Assembly (NCBI GenBank): GCA_002435365.1
Contig: DJMM01000089.1
Location: 4,161 to 20,656 of the forward strand
Direction of reading: 5' to 3'
DNA from: Ignavibacteriales bacterium UBA6490
GTDB lineage: Bacteria > Bacteroidota > Ignavibacteria > Ignavibacteriales > Ignavibacteriaceae
DNA: 16,496 bases
Below the pieces are notes generated by a model that saw only the letters and a program-made list of their open reading frames with translations, searched no databases and was not told the DNA's origin. Shown here piece after piece: positions 1 to 7,252 of the stretch (position 1 is its first letter; each line of letters begins with the position of its first letter). A program made the position numbers and the translations under genes.

Positions 1-27
1 ACGAATGACCATAACCTTGAAACCTGA

Positions 28-1326
28 CTAAATAAATATAAGCTGTACGATTACAAAGATTGGCAGCAGAATTATCAGCGAAAATTTTATCATATAGCTG
101 AAAAAGTCGGGCATCTTTATATTATTCTCCTCCGCCACAGCCTTCACCATGAAATTAGGTCCGTTGCCGATATAAGTCATGCTGCCGAAGAATACGGAGC
201 CGATTGAAATTGCTCTGAGCAGTTCGGCCGGTATTCCCGCGGCCATATTTCCGGTTGTTTCACCCAGTCCCAGGGCCAGCGAATGAAAAGTAACGGCAGT
301 TGGGGTGTTATCAAGAAAGCTGCTCAGAAGTCCCGTATAATAATAAAACTGCTGGGGCAGGATTACACCGAGTGTTTTGGCATTTGCTTCAAGATAAAGG
401 AGACAGGGAACCATTGTAATAAAGATACCGAGAAAAAGATAAGCTACTTCCTCGATCGGCTTCCAGGTAAAGTTATTGCCTTCCCTGGTAAGCTTTGTTG
501 TAAACAGGAGGGACATAATTGCCATTGCCGCTATTACCCCCTCGCGGATGAATTTGTAATAATGATTGGTTTTGATTATTTCCACATACTGCTCATTCAG
601 GAAAGCAACTGCAAGCACCACACCGGCCAGCCAGAGAAAATTTAATTTCCCTTCTATTTTAATGGGGCGGATAAATTCTTTATCCCTCAGCACTGCTGCA
701 GGCGGTTCTTTCTTATGATAGTATGAATCCACAAAAAAGTAAACAAGGATCAGGAGTCCGTTTGTAACCAGCCATTCGGGAAACAGCTGGAAGAACCATG
801 TAAAGCTGGCGCCGCGCAGGTACATCATAAAAAGCGGCGGATCGCCGAGGGGAGTCAGGAGGCCCCCGCAGTTTGCAATTACTCCGATAAAAAACAGTAT
901 GGTATGTACTTTGAAAGTCCTTTCCTTATTTGTCTGAATAACCGGCCTGATTAAAAGCATGGCCGCTCCGGTAGTTCCCATAAACGAGGCAAGCACCGCC
1001 CCGATGCCAAGAAAAAGAGTGTTTACTGACGGCTTTGCTTCGATATCTCCGCTAAGGTAGATACCCCCGGTAATTGTAAACAGCGATCCTAGCAGAACAA
1101 TAAACGGCACATAATCAAATACCAGAGTATCAAACAATCTTTCCCCGAGGTTGCTGAAAAGAAGAAATATAATAACCGGAATACCCAGTGCAACGGCCAC
1201 ATAAAGTTTGTTTATGTTTTTTTCCCAGAAGTGATTCCATGTAAGCGGGAATACTGCTATCGATGCAAGCATCAGAACAAAGGGGATAAGAGTTAAGAGC
1301 GGAACATTAATCAGCGTATTTTCCAT
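28..1326 (-). CDS. Ion-transporter-superfamily membrane antiporter (CitMHS/NhaD-like)
   Basis: A 432-residue polytopic inner-membrane protein with about 10-12 hydrophobic segments. It looks like the sodium:proton antiporter / putative citrate transporter group (IT superfamily; ArsB, NhaD and CitMHS relatives). Two half-repeats each carry a re-entrant-type motif: GTTGAAMLLIRP near residues 117-128 followed by NCGGLLTPLGDPP at 152-164, and LDNTPTAVTF at 338-347 followed by GNGPNFMVKAVAE at 387-399. The paired Asn/Asp/Thr-Pro motifs are typical of transport sites in this superfamily. The ATG at 1326 has AGGA a few bases upstream and the protein starts directly with its first membrane helix. It is divergent from proS across a 262-bp spacer. 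The substrate cannot be read from sequence: Na+/H+ exchange is the usual annotation of close relatives, and a dicarboxylate or citrate role is the alternative. The family is confident, the substrate is not. Confidence 0.85.
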   Translation of the reverse strand: MENTLINVPLLTLIPFVLMLASIAVFPLTWNHFWEKNINKLYVAVALGIPVIIFLLFSNLGERLFDTLVFDYVPFIVLLGSLFTITGGIYLSGDIEAKPSVNTLFLGIGAVLASFMGTTGAAMLLIRPVIQTNKERTFKVHTILFFIGVIANCGGLLTPLGDPPLFMMYLRGASFTWFFQLFPEWLVTNGLLILVYFFVDSYYHKKEPPAAVLRDKEFIRPIKIEGKLNFLWLAGVVLAVAFLNEQYVEIIKTNHYYKFIREGVIAAMAIMSLLFTTKLTREGNNFTWKPIEEVAYLFLGIFITMVPCLLYLEANAKTLGVILPQQFYYYTGLLSSFLDNTPTAVTFHSLALGLGETTGNMAAGIPAELLRAISIGSVFFGSMTYIGNGPNFMVKAVAEENNIKMPDFFSYMIKFSLIILLPIFVIVQLIFI

Positions 1327-1588
1327 ATAATCCTAAAGAGTAAAAATAATTTGGTGTGAAAGATATTATTAAATTTTTGTGTGAACAAGGAATATTATTC
1401 TGCTGCCGGGCTGATTAATATATTTCCTGACGGTTTTAAGTCAGAACCCGTTACCTTTTGTATATTTCCGGCGGGTGATCGTTCCGGGGAAAATCAGGTA
1501 CCGGGTTTTGAAGCTGCTGCTTAATCTTGTACCTTGAGCCTTATTTATTTATTTTTGACCACTTTTTTACTTTTGGGAATGTCCATTT
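1327..1588. other. Divergent intergenic region, antiporter/proS
   Basis: 262 bp between two divergent genes, so it should hold promoters for both. The only element I can propose is the proS promoter at 1527-1557. I see no TAnnTTTG match for the antiporter side, no strong hairpin and no repeat. A 47-codon open frame lies inside it and is not supported as a gene. Confidence 0.6.
1527..1557 (+). promoter_or_regulatory. Candidate FCB-type promoter for proS
   Basis: TATTTTTG at 1550-1557 matches the Bacteroidota-type -7 element TAnnTTTG, and TTG at 1527-1529 lies 20 bp upstream, where the -33 element is expected. This would give a leader of roughly 25 nt before the proS ATG at 1589. The region is AT-rich, so a chance match is possible. 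Confidence 0.35.
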
Positions 1589-3280
1589 ATGAGATTAAGC
1601 AAGTATTTTGTACCTACTTTAAAAGAAGTACCGAGCGAAGCGACTGTTATAAGTCATATTCTCATGCTCCGCTCCGGTATGGTAAGGATGGTTTCTGCCG
1701 GGATATATTCTTTCCTGCCGCTTGGTTACAGGGTTATTAAAAAGATTTCCGGGATTATCCGTGAAGAGATGGATGCAATAGGCGGACAGGAGTTTCACCT
1801 GCCGGCACTGAATCCAAAGGAATTATGGGAAGAAACCGGACGGGTGGAAGCATTCGGCGATACCATGTTTCATGTAAAGAACCGGGAATATGTTCTGGCC
1901 CCTACCCATGAAGAGATAATGACATTCCACGCCCGCAATGTTGTAAAATCATACAAGGATATGCCGCAGATCTGGTACCAGATACAGACAAAATTCAGGA
2001 ACGAAGCTCGTCCGCGAAGCGGTGTAATAAGAGGGCGCCAGTTTTTAATGAAGGATGCCTATTCATTCGACTGCAACCGGGAGGGTCTGGATCTGTCTTA
2101 TAAAAAGCATGACAGCGCCTACCGGAAAATCTTCGACCGGTGCGGTTTAAAATATTTTGTTGTCGGTGCTTCCAGCGGTGCCATGGGCGGAACCGGTTCC
2201 GAAGAATTTATGGTTAAAAGCGAAGCCGGCGAGGATACAGTAGCGTACTGCGAAAACTGCGGCTATGCTGCAAACGTTGAGATTGCCGTTTCTAAAGTTA
2301 TTGAAAGAGGACGGGAGGATGCCGGACGCGAGGTGCATAAAATCCATACTCCTGCTGTAAGAAGCATCGATGAGCTTTGTGAGTTCCTGAAGATAAAGGA
2401 AACCAGCTGCGCAAAGTCAAGAGTGTATATTCATAATGATAATGTTCCGGTTCTTGTTCTGATGCTCGGAAACGATGATGTTAATGAAACAAAGCTTCTC
2501 AAAGTTACGGGAGGCAGCATTCGTCCCGGTCACCCGGATGAGCTTAAGGAAATTACCGGTGCGGAGGCAGGTTCCATCGGTCCGATAGGATTCAGCGGAA
2601 AAATAATTGCCGACCTGCGTCTCAGGGATGCAAACAACCTGTACAGCGGTGCTAATGAAACAGATTACCACTTCGGCGGTATCGATCTGCTAAGGGATGT
2701 AAAGGAGATAGAGTATCACGACCTGAGGAGTGTAAAACCGGGTGAGGCCTGTCCGTCCTGCGAAAACAAGCTTGATGTTTTTACGGCGATAGAGCTGGGA
2801 CATATCTTCAAGCTCGGTACAAAGTATTCCGAGTCGATGGGCGCAAGGTATCTTGATGAAAAAGGGGAAGATCATCCTATTGTTATGGGCAGCTACGGCA
2901 TCGGCGTCGAAAGGATTTTTGCCTGCTATCTTGAGCAGCATCATGATGACGCCGGGATTATATGGGATAAAGTGCTGTCACCGTTTGATGTTCATTTAAT
3001 TGCTTTGAACATGAAAAAAGAGGCCATCGTTGAAAATGCTGATTCAATTTACAAAGATCTTTCAGATGACGGATTTTCAGTAATCTATGATGACCGGGCT
3101 GACGCGCAGGCAGGATTTAAATTCAATGATGCCGATCTGCTCGGTATTCCGGTTCAGGTTATAGTTGGCGAAAAGAAACTTAAAGACGGCAAGGTTGAGT
3201 TAAAAATAAGAAAGACGGGAGAGCGGTTCGATATAAAAATTGATGAGCTTAAAAGTAAGGTAAAAGAGCTGGTACTGTAA
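1589..3280 (+). CDS. proS: Prolyl-tRNA synthetase, bacterial type with editing domain
   Basis: Class II aminoacyl-tRNA synthetase that charges tRNA-Pro in the cytoplasm; 563 residues, close to E. coli ProRS (572). Visible parts: motif 1 region around residues 65-85; motif 2 FRNEARPRSGVIRGRQF at 136-152; the INS editing insertion at about 220-400, which hydrolyses Ala-tRNA-Pro; motif 3 GSYGIGVERIFA at 434-445; and the anticodon-binding domain from about 465 to the end. Lys276 in the CAKSRVY stretch aligns by eye with the editing lysine (K279) of the E. coli enzyme. CxxC pairs at 221/224 and 388/391 flank the insert and could bind zinc. The ATG at 1589 gives the conserved MRLSKYF N-terminus; only a weak GGGA precedes it. 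It is monocistronic, ending in the terminator at 3368-3399. Confidence 0.97.
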   Translation: MRLSKYFVPTLKEVPSEATVISHILMLRSGMVRMVSAGIYSFLPLGYRVIKKISGIIREEMDAIGGQEFHLPALNPKELWEETGRVEAFGDTMFHVKNREYVLAPTHEEIMTFHARNVVKSYKDMPQIWYQIQTKFRNEARPRSGVIRGRQFLMKDAYSFDCNREGLDLSYKKHDSAYRKIFDRCGLKYFVVGASSGAMGGTGSEEFMVKSEAGEDTVAYCENCGYAANVEIAVSKVIERGREDAGREVHKIHTPAVRSIDELCEFLKIKETSCAKSRVYIHNDNVPVLVLMLGNDDVNETKLLKVTGGSIRPGHPDELKEITGAEAGSIGPIGFSGKIIADLRLRDANNLYSGANETDYHFGGIDLLRDVKEIEYHDLRSVKPGEACPSCENKLDVFTAIELGHIFKLGTKYSESMGARYLDEKGEDHPIVMGSYGIGVERIFACYLEQHHDDAGIIWDKVLSPFDVHLIALNMKKEAIVENADSIYKDLSDDGFSVIYDDRADAQAGFKFNDADLLGIPVQVIVGEKKLKDGKVELKIRKTGERFDIKIDELKSKVKELVL

Positions 3281-3367
3281 AGCCTGTAACCGACTGCTTT
3301 TATCTGTCCCCAGCTTTGATAAATATTCTTAATTCGCCAAGGTCTGACAACAAATTATCAGAAAATA

Positions 3368-3399
3368 AAAAACCCGCGGACAGAGGTTCGCGGGTTTTT
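3368..3399. terminator. Bidirectional intrinsic terminator between proS and kamA
   Basis: Perfect 11-bp inverted repeat: AAAAACCCGCG at 3368-3378 pairs with CGCGGGTTTTT at 3389-3399 around a 10-nt loop. It is followed on the plus strand by a T-run to about 3408 and on the minus strand by a T-rich tract (the A-run at 3365-3372). It lies between convergent genes, 87 bp after proS and 34 bp after kamA, so it can end transcription from both sides. Confidence 0.92.
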
Positions 3400-3433
3400 C
3401 TTTTTTTTGAATTTATCTTTTATGTGCAGGGTT

Positions 3434-4591
3434 TTAGTTCTGCACTACAGGCAGTTTAACTTCTCTCAGCCTTGAGGGTTTCTCCTTTGCTTTGCCATTT
3501 CTGCCGTTATTGTTCTTACTGTTCTTTGTTTTGCTGACCGGATTGTTCCTGTCGGGATAATTTTTATAAACATACACTTTATGTTTAAAGTTCCTCAGAA
3601 TAATCTTCTCATTATCCTTATGCAGAACATAGTTTGGTATTAAAGGAATTTTCCCGCCTCCTCCGGGCGCATCGATTACAAAATGCGGAACTGCAAGCCC
3701 GCTTGTATGGCCGCGGAGATTTTCAATTATTTCCAGGCCGGTTTCGATGGAGGTCCTGAAATGATTTGCTCCTTTTGTTTCATCGGCCATATACATATAA
3801 TATGGGCGCACGCGAATCTTCAGAAGTTTCTGCAGCAGGTCCTTAACAATGGCGGGATCGTCATTGACCCCTTTCATAAGAACCATCTGGTTGCCGACGG
3901 GGCAACCGGCATTTGCAAGCATTTCACACGCCTTTGAGCTTTCGGGAGTAATTTCCCAGGGATGATTGAAATGGGTATTTATATATATCGGATGATATTT
4001 CTTCAGCATTTCAACCAGGGAATTTGTAATGCGCTGCGGAAGAACGCACGGCATTTTGGTTCCAAGGCGGATTATTTCAACGTGCGGTATTGTTCTTAGA
4101 CGCTGAAGGATTTTTTCAAGCATCATATCGGTGAGCATAAGGGGGTCGCCTCCCGAAAGGATGACGTCTCTTATTTCCGTATGCTGCTCAATATACCTGA
4201 AGGCACTTTCAAGGCCGCGCATTGATATTTTCTGCTGGTTGCCTACTTTTCTTTTTCTTGTACAGAAGCGGCAGTAAAGTCCGCACTGACTAGTCACCAG
4301 AAAAAGAGCACGATCAGGATACCTGTGTGTAATATTGGGAACAGGACTCATGGCATCCTCCATAAGAGGATCCTCAGCTCCTTCAAGATCTTCAAGCTCC
4401 ATTTGATCGGGTACGCATTGCAGCCAGATGGGATCGCCGGGGTATCTTATCAGGCTCAGATAATAAGGATTTATCCTTGCCTGGAAGAATTCTTCCAGCT
4501 CCTCCGCAATTTTGCGATCCAGATTAAATTTTTCCACAAGCTGATCGACAGAGTGAATACTGTCCCTGATCATTTGCTGCCACAGTTCCAT
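3434..4591 (-). CDS. kamA: L-lysine 2,3-aminomutase (radical SAM, PLP)
   Basis: Radical SAM enzyme that interconverts L-alpha-lysine and L-beta-lysine using a 4Fe-4S cluster, SAM and PLP. In its 385 residues, C103, C107 and C110 form the CxxxCxxC cluster motif, GGDP at 147-150 is the SAM-binding motif, and PGGGGK at 309-314 places the PLP lysine at K314. D270 and D307 align with the two Asp residues (293 and 330) that hold the lysine side-chain amine in the clostridial enzyme. This favours lysine over glutamate as substrate. The DPLMEDAMSPVPNITHRYPDR block at 74-94 is typical of KamA rather than EpmB. Oddities: the clostridial C-terminal zinc cysteines are absent and the last 35 residues are a Lys/Asn/Arg-rich tail. 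It is the last gene of the 7182-3434 operon, 2 bp after the GNAT gene, with AAAGGG of its ribosome site inside the GNAT stop region. Confidence 0.93.
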   Translation of the reverse strand: MELWQQMIRDSIHSVDQLVEKFNLDRKIAEELEEFFQARINPYYLSLIRYPGDPIWLQCVPDQMELEDLEGAEDPLMEDAMSPVPNITHRYPDRALFLVTSQCGLYCRFCTRKRKVGNQQKISMRGLESAFRYIEQHTEIRDVILSGGDPLMLTDMMLEKILQRLRTIPHVEIIRLGTKMPCVLPQRITNSLVEMLKKYHPIYINTHFNHPWEITPESSKACEMLANAGCPVGNQMVLMKGVNDDPAIVKDLLQKLLKIRVRPYYMYMADETKGANHFRTSIETGLEIIENLRGHTSGLAVPHFVIDAPGGGGKIPLIPNYVLHKDNEKIILRNFKHKVYVYKNYPDRNNPVSKTKNSKNNNGRNGKAKEKPSRLREVKLPVVQN

Positions 4592-4593
4592 AA

Positions 4594-5082
4594 CTAACCC
4601 TTTGGTTTATTATTTCTGAAAAATTTTCCGAAAATCAGCAGATTATCACCGACCGAATAAAAGTCCCTGATCTCTGCTATAATAGAATATAAATTTTTAA
4701 GATAAAACCTGCGGGTACCGGCATAATCATCTTTTGATGATGTCTCTGCCAATAACCATCTTCCGTTATTACTAATAACAAATTCCTCTGCGTGGCTCAG
4801 AAGCGCACTTCCGACACCTTTTACCGGCGATTCGGGATCTGAAACAATCCAGTACAGATCATACGTACCATCGGTAAGAGGTCTCATTCCGGTGCAGTAA
4901 TAACCAACCACACTGTTATCATGCTCATAAACAAAAACATGATAATCGGTCTGGTCAGGGTTAAATGCTGTTATATTAACCAATTCCATCGCAACACTTA
5001 TTTCGCTGCTTTTGAAATTCGGTATCCTGCCCAGCACACTCTCAATTACGGCAGCGTCAGCTTGCTTTAACCTGCGTATCAT
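4594..5082 (-). CDS. GNAT family N-acetyltransferase
   Basis: A single-domain acetyl-CoA-dependent N-acyltransferase. I chose the ATG at 5082 (162 residues) over the longer frame from 5112. AAGGAAA sits 5-11 bases before it, the protein then starts with MIRRLKQAD as GNATs usually do, and the overlap with the upstream gene falls to 26 bp. The acetyl-CoA loop is SPVKGVGSALL at residues 85-95, a version of R/Q-x-x-G-x-G with Pro in the first position. Motif B appears as TRRFYLKNLYS at 123-133, followed by IRDFYSVGDN at 138-147. It lies between ATP-grasp B and kamA, so an amine of (beta-)lysine or of a lysine-containing amide is a natural acceptor, but that is inference. It is much shorter than classical AblB beta-lysine acetyltransferases (about 270 residues) and I would not call it ablB. 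Confidence 0.85.
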   Translation of the reverse strand: MIRRLKQADAAVIESVLGRIPNFKSSEISVAMELVNITAFNPDQTDYHVFVYEHDNSVVGYYCTGMRPLTDGTYDLYWIVSDPESPVKGVGSALLSHAEEFVISNNGRWLLAETSSKDDYAGTRRFYLKNLYSIIAEIRDFYSVGDNLLIFGKFFRNNKPKG

Positions 5083-6115
5083 ACTCTTTCCTTGCAAGTG
5101 CAAATCCTGCAATCCTTGATAACAGCTGCGAATATGAGATTTCCGCTGCTGCTGCGGCTCTTACAAATCCTGAATCGAGAGATATATCGGGATTGGGATT
5201 AACTTCAATAACATATGGACGTTTTTTTCTGTCAATCCGTATATCAATCCTGGCATAGTCACGGCACTTCAAGGTTTTGTAAGCATCCAGCGCAATGGAT
5301 TCGATCGACTTCCTGAGTTTACTATCCAGTACAGCGGGACACTTGGGAACCGTGCTGTTATAGTAGGTGCTTCCTTCAATCCATTTACCTTCATAGGTAA
5401 CAATCTTTGGAAGTCCCTCCGGAAGATGAAACTCTATTTCTGATACCGGTAATACTTCTCCCCCTAAAACAGCTACATTGAATTCCCTTCCCTCAATGTA
5501 TTCCTCAATAATTACCGGCTGATTATAAGTGGCGACAAGGAAGCCCAGATGGGTCTGAAGTTCTTCCATATCATTAACCACGGAAAATTCCGATATACCG
5601 ATGCTGGCATCTTCGTTAGCCAGCTTCATTATGACGGGGAAATTCAAATCAAAATTATCTGATGAAACTTCAGTCCCCGGCGTTACTTTCATAAAACCAG
5701 GTGTATCAACCCCGAAGGATTCAAGGATGTTCTTTGTAAGAACCTTATCCAGGCATGTACCAAGAGCTATTGGTGTGTTTCCGGTAAACTGTACACCAAG
5801 GATCTGGAAAAGACCGGCAACACAGAACTCCAGCCGGGAGATTCCCTGAACCGATTCAACAAAGTTGAAGATTATGTCGGGCTGGTAATCATTAATAGTG
5901 TCAATAAGCTTTATTATATCTCCGTTCACGGCAAATTCGGAAACCTGTGTAAAATTTTCTTTCAGCGATTTCCTGATTCTGCCAATCTCCCTCTCGAATA
6001 CAGATTCACTAAGATCTGTACCTTTCTTTTTTTTCTCGGCCGGCTTCCCGTTGTATACAGAAAATATTGTAGCTGGCGAGTTATAGCAGATAAGTATCTT
6101 TGCATCTGTTTTCAT
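5057..6115 (-). CDS. ATP-grasp ligase B, D-Ala-D-Ala-ligase-like
   Basis: A 352-residue ATP-grasp carboxylate-amine ligase of the D-Ala-D-Ala ligase superfamily, expected to join an amine to an acyl-phosphate made with ATP. Visible: the LDKVLTK helix at 122-128, the lysine-containing strand VIMKLANEDASIGI at 161-174, EEYIEGREFNVAVLGG at 204-219, YEGKW at 241-245, and the Mg2+ ligands D291 and E304/N306 in RIDIRID...EVNPNPD. The N-terminus lacks the GGxSxEHEVS motif of true Ddl enzymes. The phosphate loop is ANEDASIGI instead of GEGSSKGI, and the PG after the metal-binding Asn is PD. A basic stretch lies at residues 24-31. ATG at 6115 overlaps the previous stop by 4 bp (ATGA), with AAGGAGGT 10 bp upstream. 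It is probably not a cell-wall Ddl; the substrate is unknown and the context suggests beta-lysine or an acetylated derivative. Confidence 0.85.
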   Translation of the reverse strand: MKTDAKILICYNSPATIFSVYNGKPAEKKKKGTDLSESVFEREIGRIRKSLKENFTQVSEFAVNGDIIKLIDTINDYQPDIIFNFVESVQGISRLEFCVAGLFQILGVQFTGNTPIALGTCLDKVLTKNILESFGVDTPGFMKVTPGTEVSSDNFDLNFPVIMKLANEDASIGISEFSVVNDMEELQTHLGFLVATYNQPVIIEEYIEGREFNVAVLGGEVLPVSEIEFHLPEGLPKIVTYEGKWIEGSTYYNSTVPKCPAVLDSKLRKSIESIALDAYKTLKCRDYARIDIRIDRKKRPYVIEVNPNPDISLDSGFVRAAAAAEISYSQLLSRIAGFALARKEYDTQVKAS

Positions 6116-7182
6116 AAAAGATTATACCTCCTTGCAGCAGTATAAAGAACCCGGTTTATCATATCATTATATGACATGCCGGAAATCCTGGCGGCTTTGG
6201 GAAAGCATGAATTATCTGCCGGATCCGGAAGAATTCCCGGCAGAGGATTTATCTCTATTATGTTGGGTATATTGTTCCTGTCCAGACGTATATCAATCCT
6301 GCTCCAGTCCCGGCATCTCATAACTTTGAAAGTTGACAATGCCGCGGCTTTGATTCTTTCTTCGAGCTCCGCAGGAATATCGGCAGGGCAGCTGAACACA
6401 TCGAGAGGATTTTCCCTTGTGTCAAGTATCCATTTCGCTTCATACGAATAAATCGGAATAAAATCCCCGGGGAAATTCTTGTAGCTTATTTCCACGATGG
6501 GAAGTACCTCAACCTCGTTTCCGTTTCCAAGAAGGGCAACAGTAAATTCCCTGCCGGGAAGAAATTCTTCTGCGAGAGCCGGCTGTTTGTATTCCTCGAG
6601 TATCCGGATGGCCTCATTGCGCAGTTCCTGTTCATTTCTTACAAATGAAGAAGTATAAATACCTTTGCTCGATCCTTCGCCGACCGGTTTCACTATCATC
6701 GGGAACATGAACTGATCATTAATAACAAAATCTTTGTCTGCAATAGTAATAAAGTTTGGATTTGCAATGTTGTGATATGAGAGAATTTCTTTCGTCCGTG
6801 CCTTATCAAGACATATTGCCAGTGTAAGCGGGTCGCTTCCGCTGTATGGTATACCCAGCATATCAAGCAAAGCAGGAATCTGTGCTTCGCGGCTTATTCC
6901 CGAGAATCCCTCTGCTATGTTGAATACTATGTCCGGTTTTATTTCGCGCAGCACACCGAATGCATTATGATCCGCTTCAACAAGAGTTACATTGCTGTAC
7001 TCATCAAGAGCTGCCTTAACTGCATTAATTGTTTCCCAGGTATCCCACTCCGCATAAGTATCGGAGATAATTTTTTCTGAAGCCGAATGAAGTTTACGAT
7101 TAGGGGCTACGGATTCTGGGAAAGTTTCACTTTCTGGTTTGACATTGAAAGTTAATGCAACGTTCAATCGAACATTAAGCAA
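6112..7182 (-). CDS. ATP-grasp ligase A, D-Ala-D-Ala-ligase-like
   Basis: First gene of the operon; a 356-residue paralogue of ligase B. It keeps a more canonical D-Ala-D-Ala-ligase core: DIVFNIAEGFSGISREAQIP at 84-103, PYSGSDPLTLAICLDKARTK at 112-131, the phosphate loop KPVGEGSSKGI at 165-175, EEFLPGREFTVALLG at 205-219, YEAKW at 247-251, and metal ligands D297, E310 and N312 in RIDIRLD...EINPLPG. Like B it has no GGxSxEHEVS motif near the N-terminus, so the D-Ala site of Ddl is not conserved and a different amino acid is likely. The start is unclear because no ATG exists in frame. I give TTG at 7182, but AAGGAGA at 7205-7199 better fits an ATT at 7194. The stop overlaps the next start as ATGA. 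It probably makes an amide bond to an amino acid in the same pathway as KamA. Confidence 0.83.
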   Translation of the reverse strand: MLNVRLNVALTFNVKPESETFPESVAPNRKLHSASEKIISDTYAEWDTWETINAVKAALDEYSNVTLVEADHNAFGVLREIKPDIVFNIAEGFSGISREAQIPALLDMLGIPYSGSDPLTLAICLDKARTKEILSYHNIANPNFITIADKDFVINDQFMFPMIVKPVGEGSSKGIYTSSFVRNEQELRNEAIRILEEYKQPALAEEFLPGREFTVALLGNGNEVEVLPIVEISYKNFPGDFIPIYSYEAKWILDTRENPLDVFSCPADIPAELEERIKAAALSTFKVMRCRDWSRIDIRLDRNNIPNIIEINPLPGILPDPADNSCFPKAARISGMSYNDMINRVLYTAARRYNLL

Positions 7183-7198
7183 AGAAGATAAAATAAAT

Positions 7199-7205
7199 TC
7201 TCCTT
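7199..7205 (-). promoter_or_regulatory. Ribosome binding site that questions the ligase A start
   Basis: AAGGAGA on the minus strand is a near-perfect Shine-Dalgarno sequence. It lies 16 bases before the TTG at 7182 and only 4 bases before an in-frame ATT at 7194-7192. No ATG or GTG occurs in this frame between the upstream stop at 7251 and the conserved domain. Either a rare ATT start or a distant TTG start is used. Confidence 0.6.
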
Positions 7206-7222
7206 GTAAAAAATTTTTTGTG

Positions 7223-7252
7223 CAAATATAAACATTATATAATTCAAGTCAA
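7223..7252 (-). promoter_or_regulatory. FCB-type promoter for the ATP-grasp/GNAT/kamA operon
   Basis: Read on the minus strand: TTG at 7252-7250, a 19-bp spacer, then TATATTTG at 7230-7223, a perfect match to TAnnTTTG. Transcription would begin near 7216-7218. The short leader holds AAGGAGA at 7205-7199. Its place directly before the first gene of a four-gene operon supports it. The sigma type is inferred from known Bacteroidota promoters. Confidence 0.55.

Noticed and set aside
1381..1524. 47-codon open frame with GTG start between the antiporter and proS, with fairly protein-like composition
   Set aside because: No ribosome binding site, length within chance expectation, and the likely proS promoter follows directly. 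Would need conservation in relatives.
3434..4591. EpmB (EF-P lysylation aminomutase) as identity of the radical SAM gene
   Set aside because: The N-terminal block before the cluster motif and the length fit KamA, and neither epmA nor efp is nearby.
5083..5112. Ten-residue N-terminal extension of the GNAT from ATG at 5112
   Set aside because: The ATG at 5082 has a well-placed AAGGAAA and matches the usual GNAT N-terminus; the extension lies wholly inside the upstream gene.
5057..7182. Cell-wall D-alanine-D-alanine ligase (ddl) for the two ATP-grasp genes
   Set aside because: Both lack the N-terminal D-Ala recognition motif, occur as a diverged pair and sit with kamA rather than with mur genes.
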